Source of the DNA: Bifidobacterium imperatoris
Lineage (GTDB): Bacteria; Actinomycetota; Actinomycetes; Actinomycetales; Bifidobacteriaceae
Reading direction: 5' to 3'
DNA length: 64,000 nt
Assembly (NCBI RefSeq): GCF_002860405.1
Contig: NZ_NMWV01000025.1
Location: 180 to 64,179, forward strand
A program made the translations under genes and the position numbers. Positions 1 to 7,895 of the stretch are shown piece after piece (within the stretch, counting starts at the first letter, position 1; the number at the start of each line of letters is the position of its first letter). The notes below the pieces were generated by a model. The model ran no database searches, was not told the origin of the DNA, and saw only the letters and a program-made list of their open reading frames with translations.

Positions 1-189
1 GTGAACCCGGCCGAGCTCGTCCGCCGCATCCACGACATCCAGGACCGGCTCGAAGCACTGGCGGCACCGCGCACCGCGCGGCTGGCCAGACGCATGGGCC
101 CGGACATGGCATACTTGAACAAGACGCTCGCCCGGATCGCGGGCGTCGAACCGGAAGACGACGAAACCCCACAAGCCGACGCGGACTAG
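1..189 (+). CDS. C-terminal fragment of probable transposase/integrase
   Basis: This frame is open from the first base of the window and stops at 187-189, so the gene very likely begins upstream; the GTG at position 1 need not be its start. The visible 62 residues end in an acidic tail and carry the pattern NPAELVRRIHDIQDRLEALA, which resembles from memory the tails of IS3/IS481-type integrase-core transposases. Codon use is much richer in GC than in the next gene, consistent with a mobile element. The stretch just downstream holds repeated TGAGGCACC motifs and small palindromes that fit an IS end. No catalytic motif lies in the window, so the family call is tentative. Confidence 0.45.
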   Translation: MNPAELVRRIHDIQDRLEALAAPRTARLARRMGPDMAYLNKTLARIAGVEPEDDETPQADAD

Positions 190-198
190 GATTTCACG

Positions 199-258
199 CT
201 CACCACAGGTGAGGCACCACTCCGGATTACGCGCTCATTTTCAAATGAGGCACCTCGA
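199..258. repeat. Possible IS right end: palindromes and TGAGGCACC repeat
   Basis: Two perfect small palindromes lie here: CTCACC-ACA-GGTGAG at 199-213 and CTCATTT-TC-AAATGAG at 234-249. Each is followed by the direct repeat TGAGGCACC (211-219 and 246-254). Their position right behind a probable transposase tail suggests the terminal region of an insertion sequence. The outer boundary and any target duplication cannot be fixed because the other end is outside the window. Confidence 0.35.
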
Positions 259-334
259 TCCCCGCAGCGCTGAAAACGATTTGGCACAGAGATTAGGCTT
301 ATATTAGGAACTGGATAAAGGAATCGAGGCCGCG

Positions 335-1333
335 ATGAAGCGCATTATCAGGAACCTTATTATCGGCACGGCTACCACAACCGCAATACTCAGCGTCAGC
401 ACTTTCGCCATCGCCGATTTCATGGTCCATCTATCCATAGATAAACGTTGCTCTGGCTGGATGGAAAAACTCATGTCTCATGGAGCTGCGGCTGATTATC
501 TGGAGGCACCACATGCAGACGCCTCCGAGGAACACGAAGCAGCACAATGGTTTGCGCAAGCCAAGCAGCCGGTCACCACATACAGTGAAGACGGATTGAA
601 ACTGCATGGATGGCTGTTTGATTCCGATAGCTCCATTCCTCACTCGCATCTATATGCCATTTGCATGCATGGTTATACCGGTACTCCTGCTGAGATGGCG
701 AAGTATGCACGCCGATTTGTGCGCATGGGATTTACTGTGCTTGTTCCCGCTCAACGTTGCCATGAACTCAGTGAAGGCAGATTCGTAGGCATGGGTTGGC
801 TTGAGCGCCGTGATCTTATGCGCTGGATTCACTTGATTGTGGAGAGCGACCCCGAGGCTCACATACTGTTGGATGGCATATCGATGGGCGCGGCAACTGT
901 GATGATGGCGGTAGGCGAGCCTGATTTGCCGCGCAATGTGGCAGCAGCCATTGAGGATTGCGGATATTCCTCGGTTTGGGATCAGTTCCTTTATAACGCC
1001 AAAGGCATGTACCATCTGCCTCGCCGTTGGATGGCTGTGCCGTTTGTGGCTGCCATGAGTAAAATTTCCAAGCATCTTGCTGAATATGGTTTCAGAGAAG
1101 CATCAAGCGTCAGCTCGCTTCATCATGCCACTGTTCCGATGATGTTCATTCATGGTAGCGATGATACATTCGTCGATCCGGCATTCCTTGATCGCAATTA
1201 TGCTGCCTGTGCCAGTATCGACCGCGAACGACTACTCGTTCCGGGTGCAGCCCACGCCATGAGTGCCAGCACGCAACCAGAACTGTATTGGGACCGCGTC
1301 ACCAACTTCGTGAAGCGCACCTTCAAACTGTAG
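335..1333 (+). CDS. Membrane-anchored alpha/beta hydrolase
   Basis: The 332-residue protein is a serine hydrolase of the alpha/beta fold, of the extracytoplasmic type seen in Gram-positives. A hydrophobic segment at about residues 8-29 after KRIIR acts as a signal anchor, placing the catalytic domain outside the membrane. The oxyanion-hole motif MHGYTG is at 111-116, the nucleophile elbow GISMG puts the serine at 183, the acid is D277 in HGSDDTFV, and the histidine is H307 in GAAHAMS. The substrate cannot be inferred; esterase, peptidase and acyl-transfer roles are all possible. It stands alone, with a strong terminator 7 bases after its stop. Confidence 0.85.
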   Translation: MKRIIRNLIIGTATTTAILSVSTFAIADFMVHLSIDKRCSGWMEKLMSHGAAADYLEAPHADASEEHEAAQWFAQAKQPVTTYSEDGLKLHGWLFDSDSSIPHSHLYAICMHGYTGTPAEMAKYARRFVRMGFTVLVPAQRCHELSEGRFVGMGWLERRDLMRWIHLIVESDPEAHILLDGISMGAATVMMAVGEPDLPRNVAAAIEDCGYSSVWDQFLYNAKGMYHLPRRWMAVPFVAAMSKISKHLAEYGFREASSVSSLHHATVPMMFIHGSDDTFVDPAFLDRNYAACASIDRERLLVPGAAHAMSASTQPELYWDRVTNFVKRTFKL

Positions 1334-1339
1334 AAACAA

Positions 1340-1366
1340 ATGGCTCCCCTCATCGAGGGGAGCCAT
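1340..1366 (+). terminator. Intrinsic terminator after the hydrolase gene
   Basis: A perfect 12-bp stem (ATGGCTCCCCTC) closes on a 3-base loop directly after the hydrolase stop. There is no long T-run on the plus strand, so release may be weak or the structure may act mainly as a 3' stabiliser. Confidence 0.7.
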
Positions 1367-1507
1367 AGCAACTTCATCAGGCCAACAATGCAATTGCTTG
1401 CGTAATGTATCAATGTAATTGTTGGGCTGATGCGTGTGTCTTCTAGGCGCACTGAGGGAAGGCGTACGATGGTACGTCGACCGAAGAGCAACGACGAAGA
1501 CACTCCA

Positions 1508-2932
1508 TCAGGCCAACAATTCCTTGACGGCGGCGATGACGGCTTGCAGACTCTTCTTCGCGTCACCGAACAGCATCTGCGTGTTGTCCTCGAAGTAGAG
1601 CTCGTTCTGGATGCCGGCGTAGCCCATGCCACGGCCACGTTTCATGACCACTACGTTCTGAGCCTTGTCGACATCGAGAATCGGCATGCCGGAGACCGGA
1701 GTGCCAGGGCGGCGGGCGGCAGGGTTGGTCACATCGTTAGCGCCAACGACCAGAGCCACGTTGGCTTGCGGGAACTGCGGATTGATCTCATCGAGGTCGA
1801 CGAGTTCCTCATAAGGCACGTTGGCTTCAGCCAAGAGCACGTTCATGTGACCTGGCATACGGCCTGCCACCGGATGAATAGCGTAGGAAACCTCAACGCC
1901 GTGGCTCTTGAGCAGCTCGCCAAGGTCAGCCAGTTCGCGCTGAGCCTGAGCCTGAGCCAGACCGAAGCCGGGCACGAAGATGACCTTCTCGGCATAGACG
2001 AGCTGGACAGCCAGATCGTCAGGCGTGGTTTCCTTCATTGTGCCTTCCGGACCGTCACCGGCTGCAGCGGCACCGGAACCGCCACCGAAGCCACCGGCGA
2101 GCACGGAAATCAGCGGACGGTTCATGGCCTGGGCCATGAGGATGGACAGGGTCACGCCTGCAGAACCGACCAGAGCGCCAGCCACAATCAGAGCCACGTT
2201 GTCGATGGCCAGACCAGACATAGCCACTGCAGTACCGGTGCAAGCATTGAGTACGGAAATCACAACCGGCATGTCTGCGCCACCGATAGGAATGACGAAG
2301 ACCAGACCGTAGCACAGGGCGAACACGGTGGTCAGAATCGACCAAAGCAATCGCTGCTCAGGCTGCACGCACAGCATCACCAGAGAAGCGATGGAGAGCA
2401 CTGCGAACAGAATGTTCCACACACCCTTGCCCGGCAGCGCCAGCTTCTTGACCCACTTGATACCCTGCAGCTTGCCGGCTGCGATCAGCGAACCTGTGAA
2501 GGTTACGGAGCCGATGAGAATGCCGAGGCCAGCGGTAATAAGCACCACGATATCCGGAGTGCCGTCCTTGGTGAGAATGTCGTTCAAGGCCACAAGTGCT
2601 GCTGCGCCACCGCCCACGGTGTTGAACACAGAAACCAGCTGCGGCATGTCCGTCATCTTGACCTTCTTGGCGGAGACCACACCGGCCACGGCACCAATCA
2701 GGATGCCGACGACCAGCACCACCACAGCAACAATATTCACGAAGCCCTTGGCGAAGAGCACCACGAATGCCATCAGCGCGGCTACGACCATGCCGAATGC
2801 GGAAATCTGGTTGCCCTTACGCGCGGTCTTCGGGGAGTTCATGAAGTGCAGGCCGACCACGAACATGACGGCGGAGAACAGGTATACGAACCATGCAACG
2901 ATGTCGATGGTTCCCACGGTTGCGGAGGTCAT
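1508..2932 (-). CDS. pntB: NAD(P) transhydrogenase subunit beta
   Basis: This subunit carries the membrane proton channel and the NADP(H)-binding domain III of proton-translocating transhydrogenase, which makes NADPH from NADH using the proton gradient. The 474 residues begin with about nine hydrophobic helices. The C-terminal third holds the NADP site: VPGFGLAQAQAQ, HPVAGRMPGHMN, VGANDVTNPAAR and GRGMGYAG are all intact. The start codon overlaps the pntAb stop by one base (TAATG), implying translational coupling. It is the last gene of a three-gene operon, and the length matches stand-alone PntB proteins. Confidence 0.96.
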   Translation of the reverse strand: MTSATVGTIDIVAWFVYLFSAVMFVVGLHFMNSPKTARKGNQISAFGMVVAALMAFVVLFAKGFVNIVAVVVLVVGILIGAVAGVVSAKKVKMTDMPQLVSVFNTVGGGAAALVALNDILTKDGTPDIVVLITAGLGILIGSVTFTGSLIAAGKLQGIKWVKKLALPGKGVWNILFAVLSIASLVMLCVQPEQRLLWSILTTVFALCYGLVFVIPIGGADMPVVISVLNACTGTAVAMSGLAIDNVALIVAGALVGSAGVTLSILMAQAMNRPLISVLAGGFGGGSGAAAAGDGPEGTMKETTPDDLAVQLVYAEKVIFVPGFGLAQAQAQRELADLGELLKSHGVEVSYAIHPVAGRMPGHMNVLLAEANVPYEELVDLDEINPQFPQANVALVVGANDVTNPAARRPGTPVSGMPILDVDKAQNVVVMKRGRGMGYAGIQNELYFEDNTQMLFGDAKKSLQAVIAAVKELLA

Positions 2933-3237
2933 TACTTCGACTCTCCCTTCTTCTCATTCTTGTTGGACTTGAACATCTCCAGCATGCGGTCGGTGACCAC
3001 ATAGCCGCCAACCACGTTCATCGTGCCGAGCACTGCAGCTAGGAAGATGAACACGTAGGCTAGCGGGCTGTTGGCTTCCGCCGCCACAATCACCACACCG
3101 ACGATAACGATGCCGTGAATGGAATTGGCGCCTGACATCAGCGGAGTATGCAAGGTGGCCGGCACTTTGCCGATAACCTCGATACCGATGAGCAGTGCGA
3201 GAACAAATAAGGTGATGGATACAACGAGTGTAGGCAT
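2932..3237 (-). CDS. pntAb: NAD(P) transhydrogenase subunit alpha, membrane part
   Basis: The 101-residue protein has three predicted membrane helices and corresponds to the C-terminal membrane portion of E. coli PntA, here encoded separately as in many Actinobacteria and alphaproteobacteria. It completes domain II of the transhydrogenase with PntB. A charged tail (KSNKNEKKGESK) ends the protein. It lies 25 bases downstream of pntAa and overlaps pntB by one base. Confidence 0.94.
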   Translation of the reverse strand: MPTLVVSITLFVLALLIGIEVIGKVPATLHTPLMSGANSIHGIVIVGVVIVAAEANSPLAYVFIFLAAVLGTMNVVGGYVVTDRMLEMFKSNKNEKKGESK

Positions 3238-3262
3238 AATCGTCTTCTTCCTTGACTCTCGA

Positions 3263-4408
3263 TTACTCGGTCTTCTCAGCCGGTGCTTCAGCTCGACCGG
3301 CGACCACCAGAGCGTTGTCCAGTTCTTCGCTCAAATCCTGGCTGAGCTTGCCGTCACGAATGAAGTGCACGAGAATATCCGCGACATTGCGAGACAGTAG
3401 GTTGGATGCGGTAGTAGCCACGCCGGAAGCCAGATACGGGGCGCCGATCAGCTTGACGCCGCCCTCGGTGACCTGCTCCCCCACTGCGGAACCTTCAACG
3501 TTGCCGCCCAGTTCGGAAGCGGCGCAGTCAACGACTACGGCACCGCGATGCAGTCCATTCACGCCGGCTGCAGTCAACAGCACCGGAGGCTTGCGGCCAG
3601 GAACCTTGGCGGTGGTGATAATGATGTCGAATCCCGCTGCCTTCTCATCAACTGCAGCCTGCTGCTGAGCCTGTTCTTCAGCGGTCAGCGCACGAGCGTA
3701 ACCACCCTCGCCTTGACCTTTGGAGAAATCAAGTCCCAAATCAAGGAACTTGGCGCCAAGAGATTCGACTTCACCCTGGGAAGCCGGGCGCACATCGTAA
3801 GCGGTTACGACGGCACCGAGTCGACGCAACGTACCAATGGCCTGCAGACCGGCAATACCAGCACCCAGCACCAGAGCCTTGGCCGGGCGAATGGTGCCTG
3901 CAGCAGTGGTCATCATCGGTAGGAATGAGCCATAGGCATCGGCTGCGGCGATGGCAGCCTTATAACCCATAACCGAGTTCTGTGAAGTCATCTCATCCAT
4001 CGACTGTGCACTTGACAGCTTGCGAGGCAACTTTTCGATGCCGATGCCCACCAGTCCAGCCTGTTCGAGAGCAGTGATGTAATCGGCGTCCGTAAAGGAG
4101 CCGAGCATGCCGATAACCCACTGTCCCGGCTTCAGCGAAGCCACGATTTCAGCAGACGGCCTGTCCACAAAACCGAGCGCATCAGCCTCGGCAAGCACTG
4201 TGGCACGGTCGGCGACCTTTGCGCCGGCCTTCTCATAATCCTCATCGGTGTATTCGGCAGCAATGCCGGCACCGGATTCAATAATGCAGGAAACTGCACT
4301 CCTCTTCAACCGGGTGACGATATCCGGCGTCAACGCAACGCGGGATTCGGTTTCGGACGTTTCGTTCACAACGCCGAATACCACGGTGGCTTCTTGGTTT
4401 TGCGCCAT
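3263..4408 (-). CDS. pntAa: NAD(P) transhydrogenase subunit alpha, NAD-binding part
   Basis: This is the soluble NAD(H)-binding domain I subunit, related to alanine dehydrogenase. The Rossmann motif LGAGIAGLQAIGTLRR and the preceding PAKALV strand are clear, and KVPGRKPPVLL is the mobile-loop/dimer region. The start is taken at MAQNQEATVVFG (4408) because AAAGGG lies 8 bases upstream; an upstream in-frame ATG at 4480 would add 24 residues with no family similarity. This gives 381 residues, typical for the split subunit. It heads the pnt operon and faces the divergent acyl-CoA ligase gene across a symmetric operator-like site. Confidence 0.95.
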   Translation of the reverse strand: MAQNQEATVVFGVVNETSETESRVALTPDIVTRLKRSAVSCIIESGAGIAAEYTDEDYEKAGAKVADRATVLAEADALGFVDRPSAEIVASLKPGQWVIGMLGSFTDADYITALEQAGLVGIGIEKLPRKLSSAQSMDEMTSQNSVMGYKAAIAAADAYGSFLPMMTTAAGTIRPAKALVLGAGIAGLQAIGTLRRLGAVVTAYDVRPASQGEVESLGAKFLDLGLDFSKGQGEGGYARALTAEEQAQQQAAVDEKAAGFDIIITTAKVPGRKPPVLLTAAGVNGLHRGAVVVDCAASELGGNVEGSAVGEQVTEGGVKLIGAPYLASGVATTASNLLSRNVADILVHFIRDGKLSQDLSEELDNALVVAGRAEAPAEKTE

Positions 4409-4493
4409 GAGAGCCCTTTCTGTTCTACTTTGAATGGAAATGGTTATCCAATGTGCAAGTGTAACCGCTATCGATACCAAGATGCAGCTTTTT

Positions 4494-4530
4494 CTTACGG
4501 ATGCGTAGGTTTTTCCTACGGTTGCGTAAG
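4494..4530. promoter_or_regulatory. Double palindromic operator-like site between pntAa and fadD
   Basis: Two 12-bp palindromes with consensus TACGNTTGCGTA/TACGNATGCGTA lie at 4496-4507 and 4517-4528. They are spaced 21 bp apart, two DNA turns, so they fall on the same helix face. The complete 37-bp block is also one larger inverted repeat: CTTACG/CGTAGG on the left mirrors CCTACG/CGTAAG on the right around a T-run. This fits cooperative binding of a dimeric repressor such as a TetR-family protein. A candidate promoter for the ligase gene follows immediately (GTGACG at 4531-4536, 17-bp spacer, TACAAT at 4554-4559). The regulator is not identified. Confidence 0.6.
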
Positions 4531-4633
4531 GTGACGAGTTCGGCTCACACGATTACAATTTGAACTTTGAGAAACGTTCAGGCGCATGAAAGCGGCGACT
4601 GAACGACAGTGAAATGTATAGCAGGAGCAAGAA

Positions 4634-6670
4634 TTGTCGGTTATCAATTCCTTCACGCAGCACACCATTGACCTCACTCGTAAAGCGTTGAGGCTTGGCT
4701 CGGATTTCGTTCATCCGGTTCATGACGACACTCCGGATGAGCCTGATTACCTGTCCAATGCCGATGTGCCGGTTGAGTCGAACATCGAACTGCCGCATAC
4801 CGACGATTGGGATGACGGCCACCTGACCACTACCGAAATCGATGTGTTGACGGGATTGCTGACCACCTCCACGCAGGGTAACCCTGATTTGGATGAAGGC
4901 ACTTCCATCTACGATCTGTACGCCGATCGCGCCGCACGTATGGGCGATGAGCCGTTGTACACCTACAAATCCGGCAATGAGTGGAACACCGTTACCGCTA
5001 ACGAGTTCCTCGCCGATGTTCGTGCCGTTGCCAAGGGTCTGCTGCACTACGGACTGAAAAAGGGCGATGGTGTGGCCTTTATGTGCCGCACCTCCTACGA
5101 ATGGGATTTGACCGACGCCGCCGTCATGGCTTGCGGTGGTGTGTTGGCCACTATTTACGATACAGATTCCGCCGAACAGATTCGTAACATTGTCAACAAT
5201 TCCGACGCGCGACTGCTCATCGTCCAGACCACAGACATGCGCGATAAGGCCGATGGCGCCGTGGAGGAATGCCCCTCGCTCGAACACATCATCTGCATCG
5301 ACAATGGCGGCTTGGATGAAATCAAGGCATACGGCGCTGGCGTATCCGATGCCGAACTTGATGAACGCATCGATTCCATCAAGAAGACGGACCTGTGTTC
5401 CATCGTCTACACCTCTGGATCCACCGCAGCTCCCAAGGGTGTGGAAATGACCCATGAGCATTACTGTCAGACGGCATTGAACCTGCCTGATTACATGCCT
5501 GAGTTGCTGCACGATAAGAAGAACACGATTTTGCTCTTCCTGCCGCAGGCTCACTCTTTTGCTCGCGCCATCAATTACATTGTGGTAGCGTCCGATATCC
5601 ACATCTACATTGCGCAAGGCATCAAGACGCTTATTTCCGATCTGCAGGTGGCTAAGCCTTCCATCATGATTGTGGTGCCGCGCGTGTTGGAGAAGGTCTA
5701 TAACGCTGCTTCCCAGAAGGCCGGTCATGGTCCGAAGGGTGTGGTGTTCGCTTCCGCTGTAGTGGCTGCACAGAACTATATGAAGGAGATTTCCGCCAAT
5801 GGCAAGGCCGGCGCGCTGACTCGTACCAAGCGTGCGGCGTTCGACCCGGTGGTCTATTCTTCGCTGCGTGAGGTGTTGGGCGGCCGCGCCAAGTGGATTG
5901 TGGCCGGCGGCGCTCCGCTGGATCCTGATCTGCTGGCCTTCTTCCGCGGTGCTGGCGTGCCGGTCTACGAGGGTTATGGTTTGACCGAAACCACTGCACC
6001 ATGCGCCTTCAACCCGCTGGGCACTCCGTTCCACGCTGGTTCCGTTGGTATCGCTTTCCCTGGCTTCTCGCTGCGTATTGCCGAAGACGGTGAAATTCAG
6101 GTTAAGGGCCGCGCCGTGTTCCCGCGTTATCACAAGAACGATGAGGCCACTGAGCTGTCCTTCACCGAAGATGGCTGGTACGCTACCGGCGATCTTGGTC
6201 GCATCGATAATGATGGATTCCTGTACATTACCGGCCGTAAGAAGGATCTCATCATCACCGCAGGTGGTAAGAACGTCTCCCCTGGCCCGATTGAGGAAGT
6301 CATTCAGCGTTGCGAAATCGCCTCCCAGGCGCTGGTGCTCGGCGATAAGCGTCCGTTTATTTCCGCACTGATCACCCTGGATGAAGATTCGCTGCGCCCG
6401 TGGCTCGCCGCCAAGGGGCTTGACGAAAACATGTCTATGGAAGATGCCACCCAGAATGCTGCGGTTCGCGCCGAAGTGCAGAAGTGGGTCGATCAGGCTA
6501 ACGAAGGCGTTTCTCGTGCTGAATCGGTGCGTAAGTTCATCATTCTGCCTGAAGAGTTCACTCAGGAGAACGGTTTGATGACCGCATCCATGAAGGTGAT
6601 TCGTCCGAAGGTCATCAAGCGTTATACCACCCTACTCAACACCCAAATGTACGTAGCCCGCAAGAAGTAA
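4634..6670 (+). CDS. fadD: Long-chain fatty acid-CoA ligase (AMP-forming)
   Basis: The enzyme activates fatty acids to acyl-CoA through an acyl-adenylate. The 678 residues show the AMP-binding loop YTSGSTAAPKGVEMTHEH, then GYGLTETTAP, GWYATGDLG and RKKDLIITAGGKNVSP, the full ANL-superfamily set. An acidic extension of about 80 residues precedes the catalytic domain. Translation starts at a TTG (4634) with AGGAG 6 bases before it; no ATG fits the reading frame better. It stands alone, divergent from pnt, and ends before a strong terminator. Probable role is recycling or incorporation of exogenous fatty acids into lipids. Confidence 0.92.
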   Translation: MSVINSFTQHTIDLTRKALRLGSDFVHPVHDDTPDEPDYLSNADVPVESNIELPHTDDWDDGHLTTTEIDVLTGLLTTSTQGNPDLDEGTSIYDLYADRAARMGDEPLYTYKSGNEWNTVTANEFLADVRAVAKGLLHYGLKKGDGVAFMCRTSYEWDLTDAAVMACGGVLATIYDTDSAEQIRNIVNNSDARLLIVQTTDMRDKADGAVEECPSLEHIICIDNGGLDEIKAYGAGVSDAELDERIDSIKKTDLCSIVYTSGSTAAPKGVEMTHEHYCQTALNLPDYMPELLHDKKNTILLFLPQAHSFARAINYIVVASDIHIYIAQGIKTLISDLQVAKPSIMIVVPRVLEKVYNAASQKAGHGPKGVVFASAVVAAQNYMKEISANGKAGALTRTKRAAFDPVVYSSLREVLGGRAKWIVAGGAPLDPDLLAFFRGAGVPVYEGYGLTETTAPCAFNPLGTPFHAGSVGIAFPGFSLRIAEDGEIQVKGRAVFPRYHKNDEATELSFTEDGWYATGDLGRIDNDGFLYITGRKKDLIITAGGKNVSPGPIEEVIQRCEIASQALVLGDKRPFISALITLDEDSLRPWLAAKGLDENMSMEDATQNAAVRAEVQKWVDQANEGVSRAESVRKFIILPEEFTQENGLMTASMKVIRPKVIKRYTTLLNTQMYVARKK

Positions 6671-6689
6671 TGACTGCGTATTAGCGTTG

Positions 6690-6714
6690 AAGGCTCCCTC
6701 AATGAGGGAGCCTT
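6690..6714 (+). terminator. Terminator of the acyl-CoA ligase gene
   Basis: A perfect 11-bp stem AAGGCTCCCTC with a 3-base loop is followed by TTTATT, just 20 bases after the ligase stop codon. Confidence 0.85.
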
Positions 6715-6750
6715 TATTCGTATAAAAGCATTACCGCATATATACAAAAA

Positions 6751-6769
6751 CTCCCCTCAAAGAGGGGAG
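6751..6769. terminator. Hairpin between fadD and era
   Basis: CTCCCCTC-AAA-GAGGGGAG forms an 8-bp stem. Read leftwards it is followed by a T-run (complement of the AAAAA at 6746-6750), so it is a good terminator for the leftward era operon. It lies just beyond the distal duplicate of the era 3' end. Confidence 0.75.
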
Positions 6770-6783
6770 CCAGAGCAAACAAT

Positions 6784-6934
6784 TAGAAGCCGAGCTTCTC
6801 CAACTGCTTAGCTGAGCCGTAAAGCAGACAGTCCAGTGGACTGTCTGTAGGCGAAGTGAGCAGCCGCGATAGCGAGCTGCGAGGCGATCCTAAGCAGTTG
6901 GCTAGAAGCCAAGCTTCTCCAACTGCTTAGGATC
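6784..6934. repeat. Duplicated era 3' end surrounding an inserted palindromic element
   Basis: A 28-bp stretch with one mismatch is present at 6784-6811 and 6903-6930. On the minus strand both copies encode QLEKLGF-stop, the C-terminus of Era. Between them lie a 23-bp perfect palindrome and an inverted copy of 15 bases (6886-6900, mirroring 6920-6934). The arrangement suggests that an element inserted at the end of era and left a second copy of the terminal codons, so that the protein remained intact. Confidence 0.8.
6812..6885. mobile_element. REP-like palindromic element, copy 1
   Basis: The core at 6825-6847 is a perfect 23-bp palindrome with arm CAGACAGTCCA around a central G. The flanks (GCTGAG..CGT..AAGC before, GTAGGCGAAG after) match a second copy at about 38290-38333. 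The two copies differ in the palindrome arms by paired changes that keep full complementarity, showing selection for the folded form. No coding capacity is visible. Confidence 0.65.
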
Positions 6935-7894
6935 GGACTGCCAGCCTTTGGCAACCTTGACGTGAAGGTCGAGCTTGGCTTTTTGGCCTACGATACGGTT
7001 GACCGGCGTGCGCAGTTTCTTCTTGACATAAGTCAGGTTGGAAGCACCCTTGCCAATGATGATCGGCTTCTGGGAGTCACGCTCCACATAAATGGACACA
7101 TGAACTTGTGCCTTGCCGTCATATCCAGCGCCGGTCTCGTTGTCTTCCGGATAATCGATGGAATCCACCACCACTGCCAGCGAGTGCGGCAGCTCATCAT
7201 CCAGTGCTTCCAGGAATGTGCCACGAATCAGTTCGGCAATGGTCTCTTCCGGACGTTCCTCGCTGATCTGGTCATCTGGATACATCTGCGGGCCTTCAGG
7301 CATGTGTTCAATCAGCACATTCTTGACTTCCGCCAAATTGTCATGTTCCAAAGCGCTCACCGGCACAATATCTGCAAAATCAGCGAACGCATTGATTTCC
7401 ATGAGCTTATTAATCAGCTCAGTACGATTCAATTCGTCGATTTTGGTCACAATGGCAATCAGCGGCACCTTCCACGCGAACGTACCATCGTCGCGCTTGG
7501 TCGCAAAATCGGAACGCAGACGAGACAAAATGCGCTTGTCGCCAGGGCCGATTTCCTGATCAGCCGGCAGCAGGAATGCCACTTCATCCACATCGGACAA
7601 GGATTCTTCAACCACGTCATTCAAGCGCTGGCCGAGTAGTGTGCGCGGGCGATGAATACCAGGCGTATCCACCAGCACCAGCTGTGCATGGTCGGTGGTC
7701 AAGATGCCGCGAATGGCCTTACGCGTGGTTTCCGGGCGGGAGGATGCGATAGCGATCTGCTTGCCGATAAGAGCATTGATCAACGTGGACTTGCCCACAT
7801 TTGGGCGGCCCACCACCGCTACGAAACCGGAACGGTACGGCACGTCCTGCGCTGCCGGTTCGTTGGCATTGACTGTATTGTTCTGATCGCTCAT
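6902..7894 (-). CDS. era: GTPase Era
   Basis: Era binds GTP and 16S rRNA and aids maturation of the 30S subunit. G motifs are intact: GRPNVGKST (G1), DTPG (G3) and TKID (G4), followed by a C-terminal KH RNA-binding domain ending in QLEKLGF. The start is placed at MSDQNN (7894), with AGGAG 5 bases upstream and directly after the stop of the CNNM gene; a longer frame from 7924 would overlap that gene. This gives 330 residues, slightly long because of an N-terminal tail. The 3' end is duplicated downstream. Confidence 0.95.
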   Translation of the reverse strand: MSDQNNTVNANEPAAQDVPYRSGFVAVVGRPNVGKSTLINALIGKQIAIASSRPETTRKAIRGILTTDHAQLVLVDTPGIHRPRTLLGQRLNDVVEESLSDVDEVAFLLPADQEIGPGDKRILSRLRSDFATKRDDGTFAWKVPLIAIVTKIDELNRTELINKLMEINAFADFADIVPVSALEHDNLAEVKNVLIEHMPEGPQMYPDDQISEERPEETIAELIRGTFLEALDDELPHSLAVVVDSIDYPEDNETGAGYDGKAQVHVSIYVERDSQKPIIIGKGASNLTYVKKKLRTPVNRIVGQKAKLDLHVKVAKGWQSDPKQLEKLGF

Positions 7895-7895
7895 C

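Noticed and set aside
1430-3004. A 524-codon plus-strand frame opposite pntB and the end of pntAb
   Set aside because: His/Gln/Asn-rich antisense translation without motifs; pntB is intact on the minus strand.
4553-6133. A 526-codon minus-strand frame opposite fadD
   Set aside because: Antisense of a well-supported acyl-CoA ligase; no recognisable domain.
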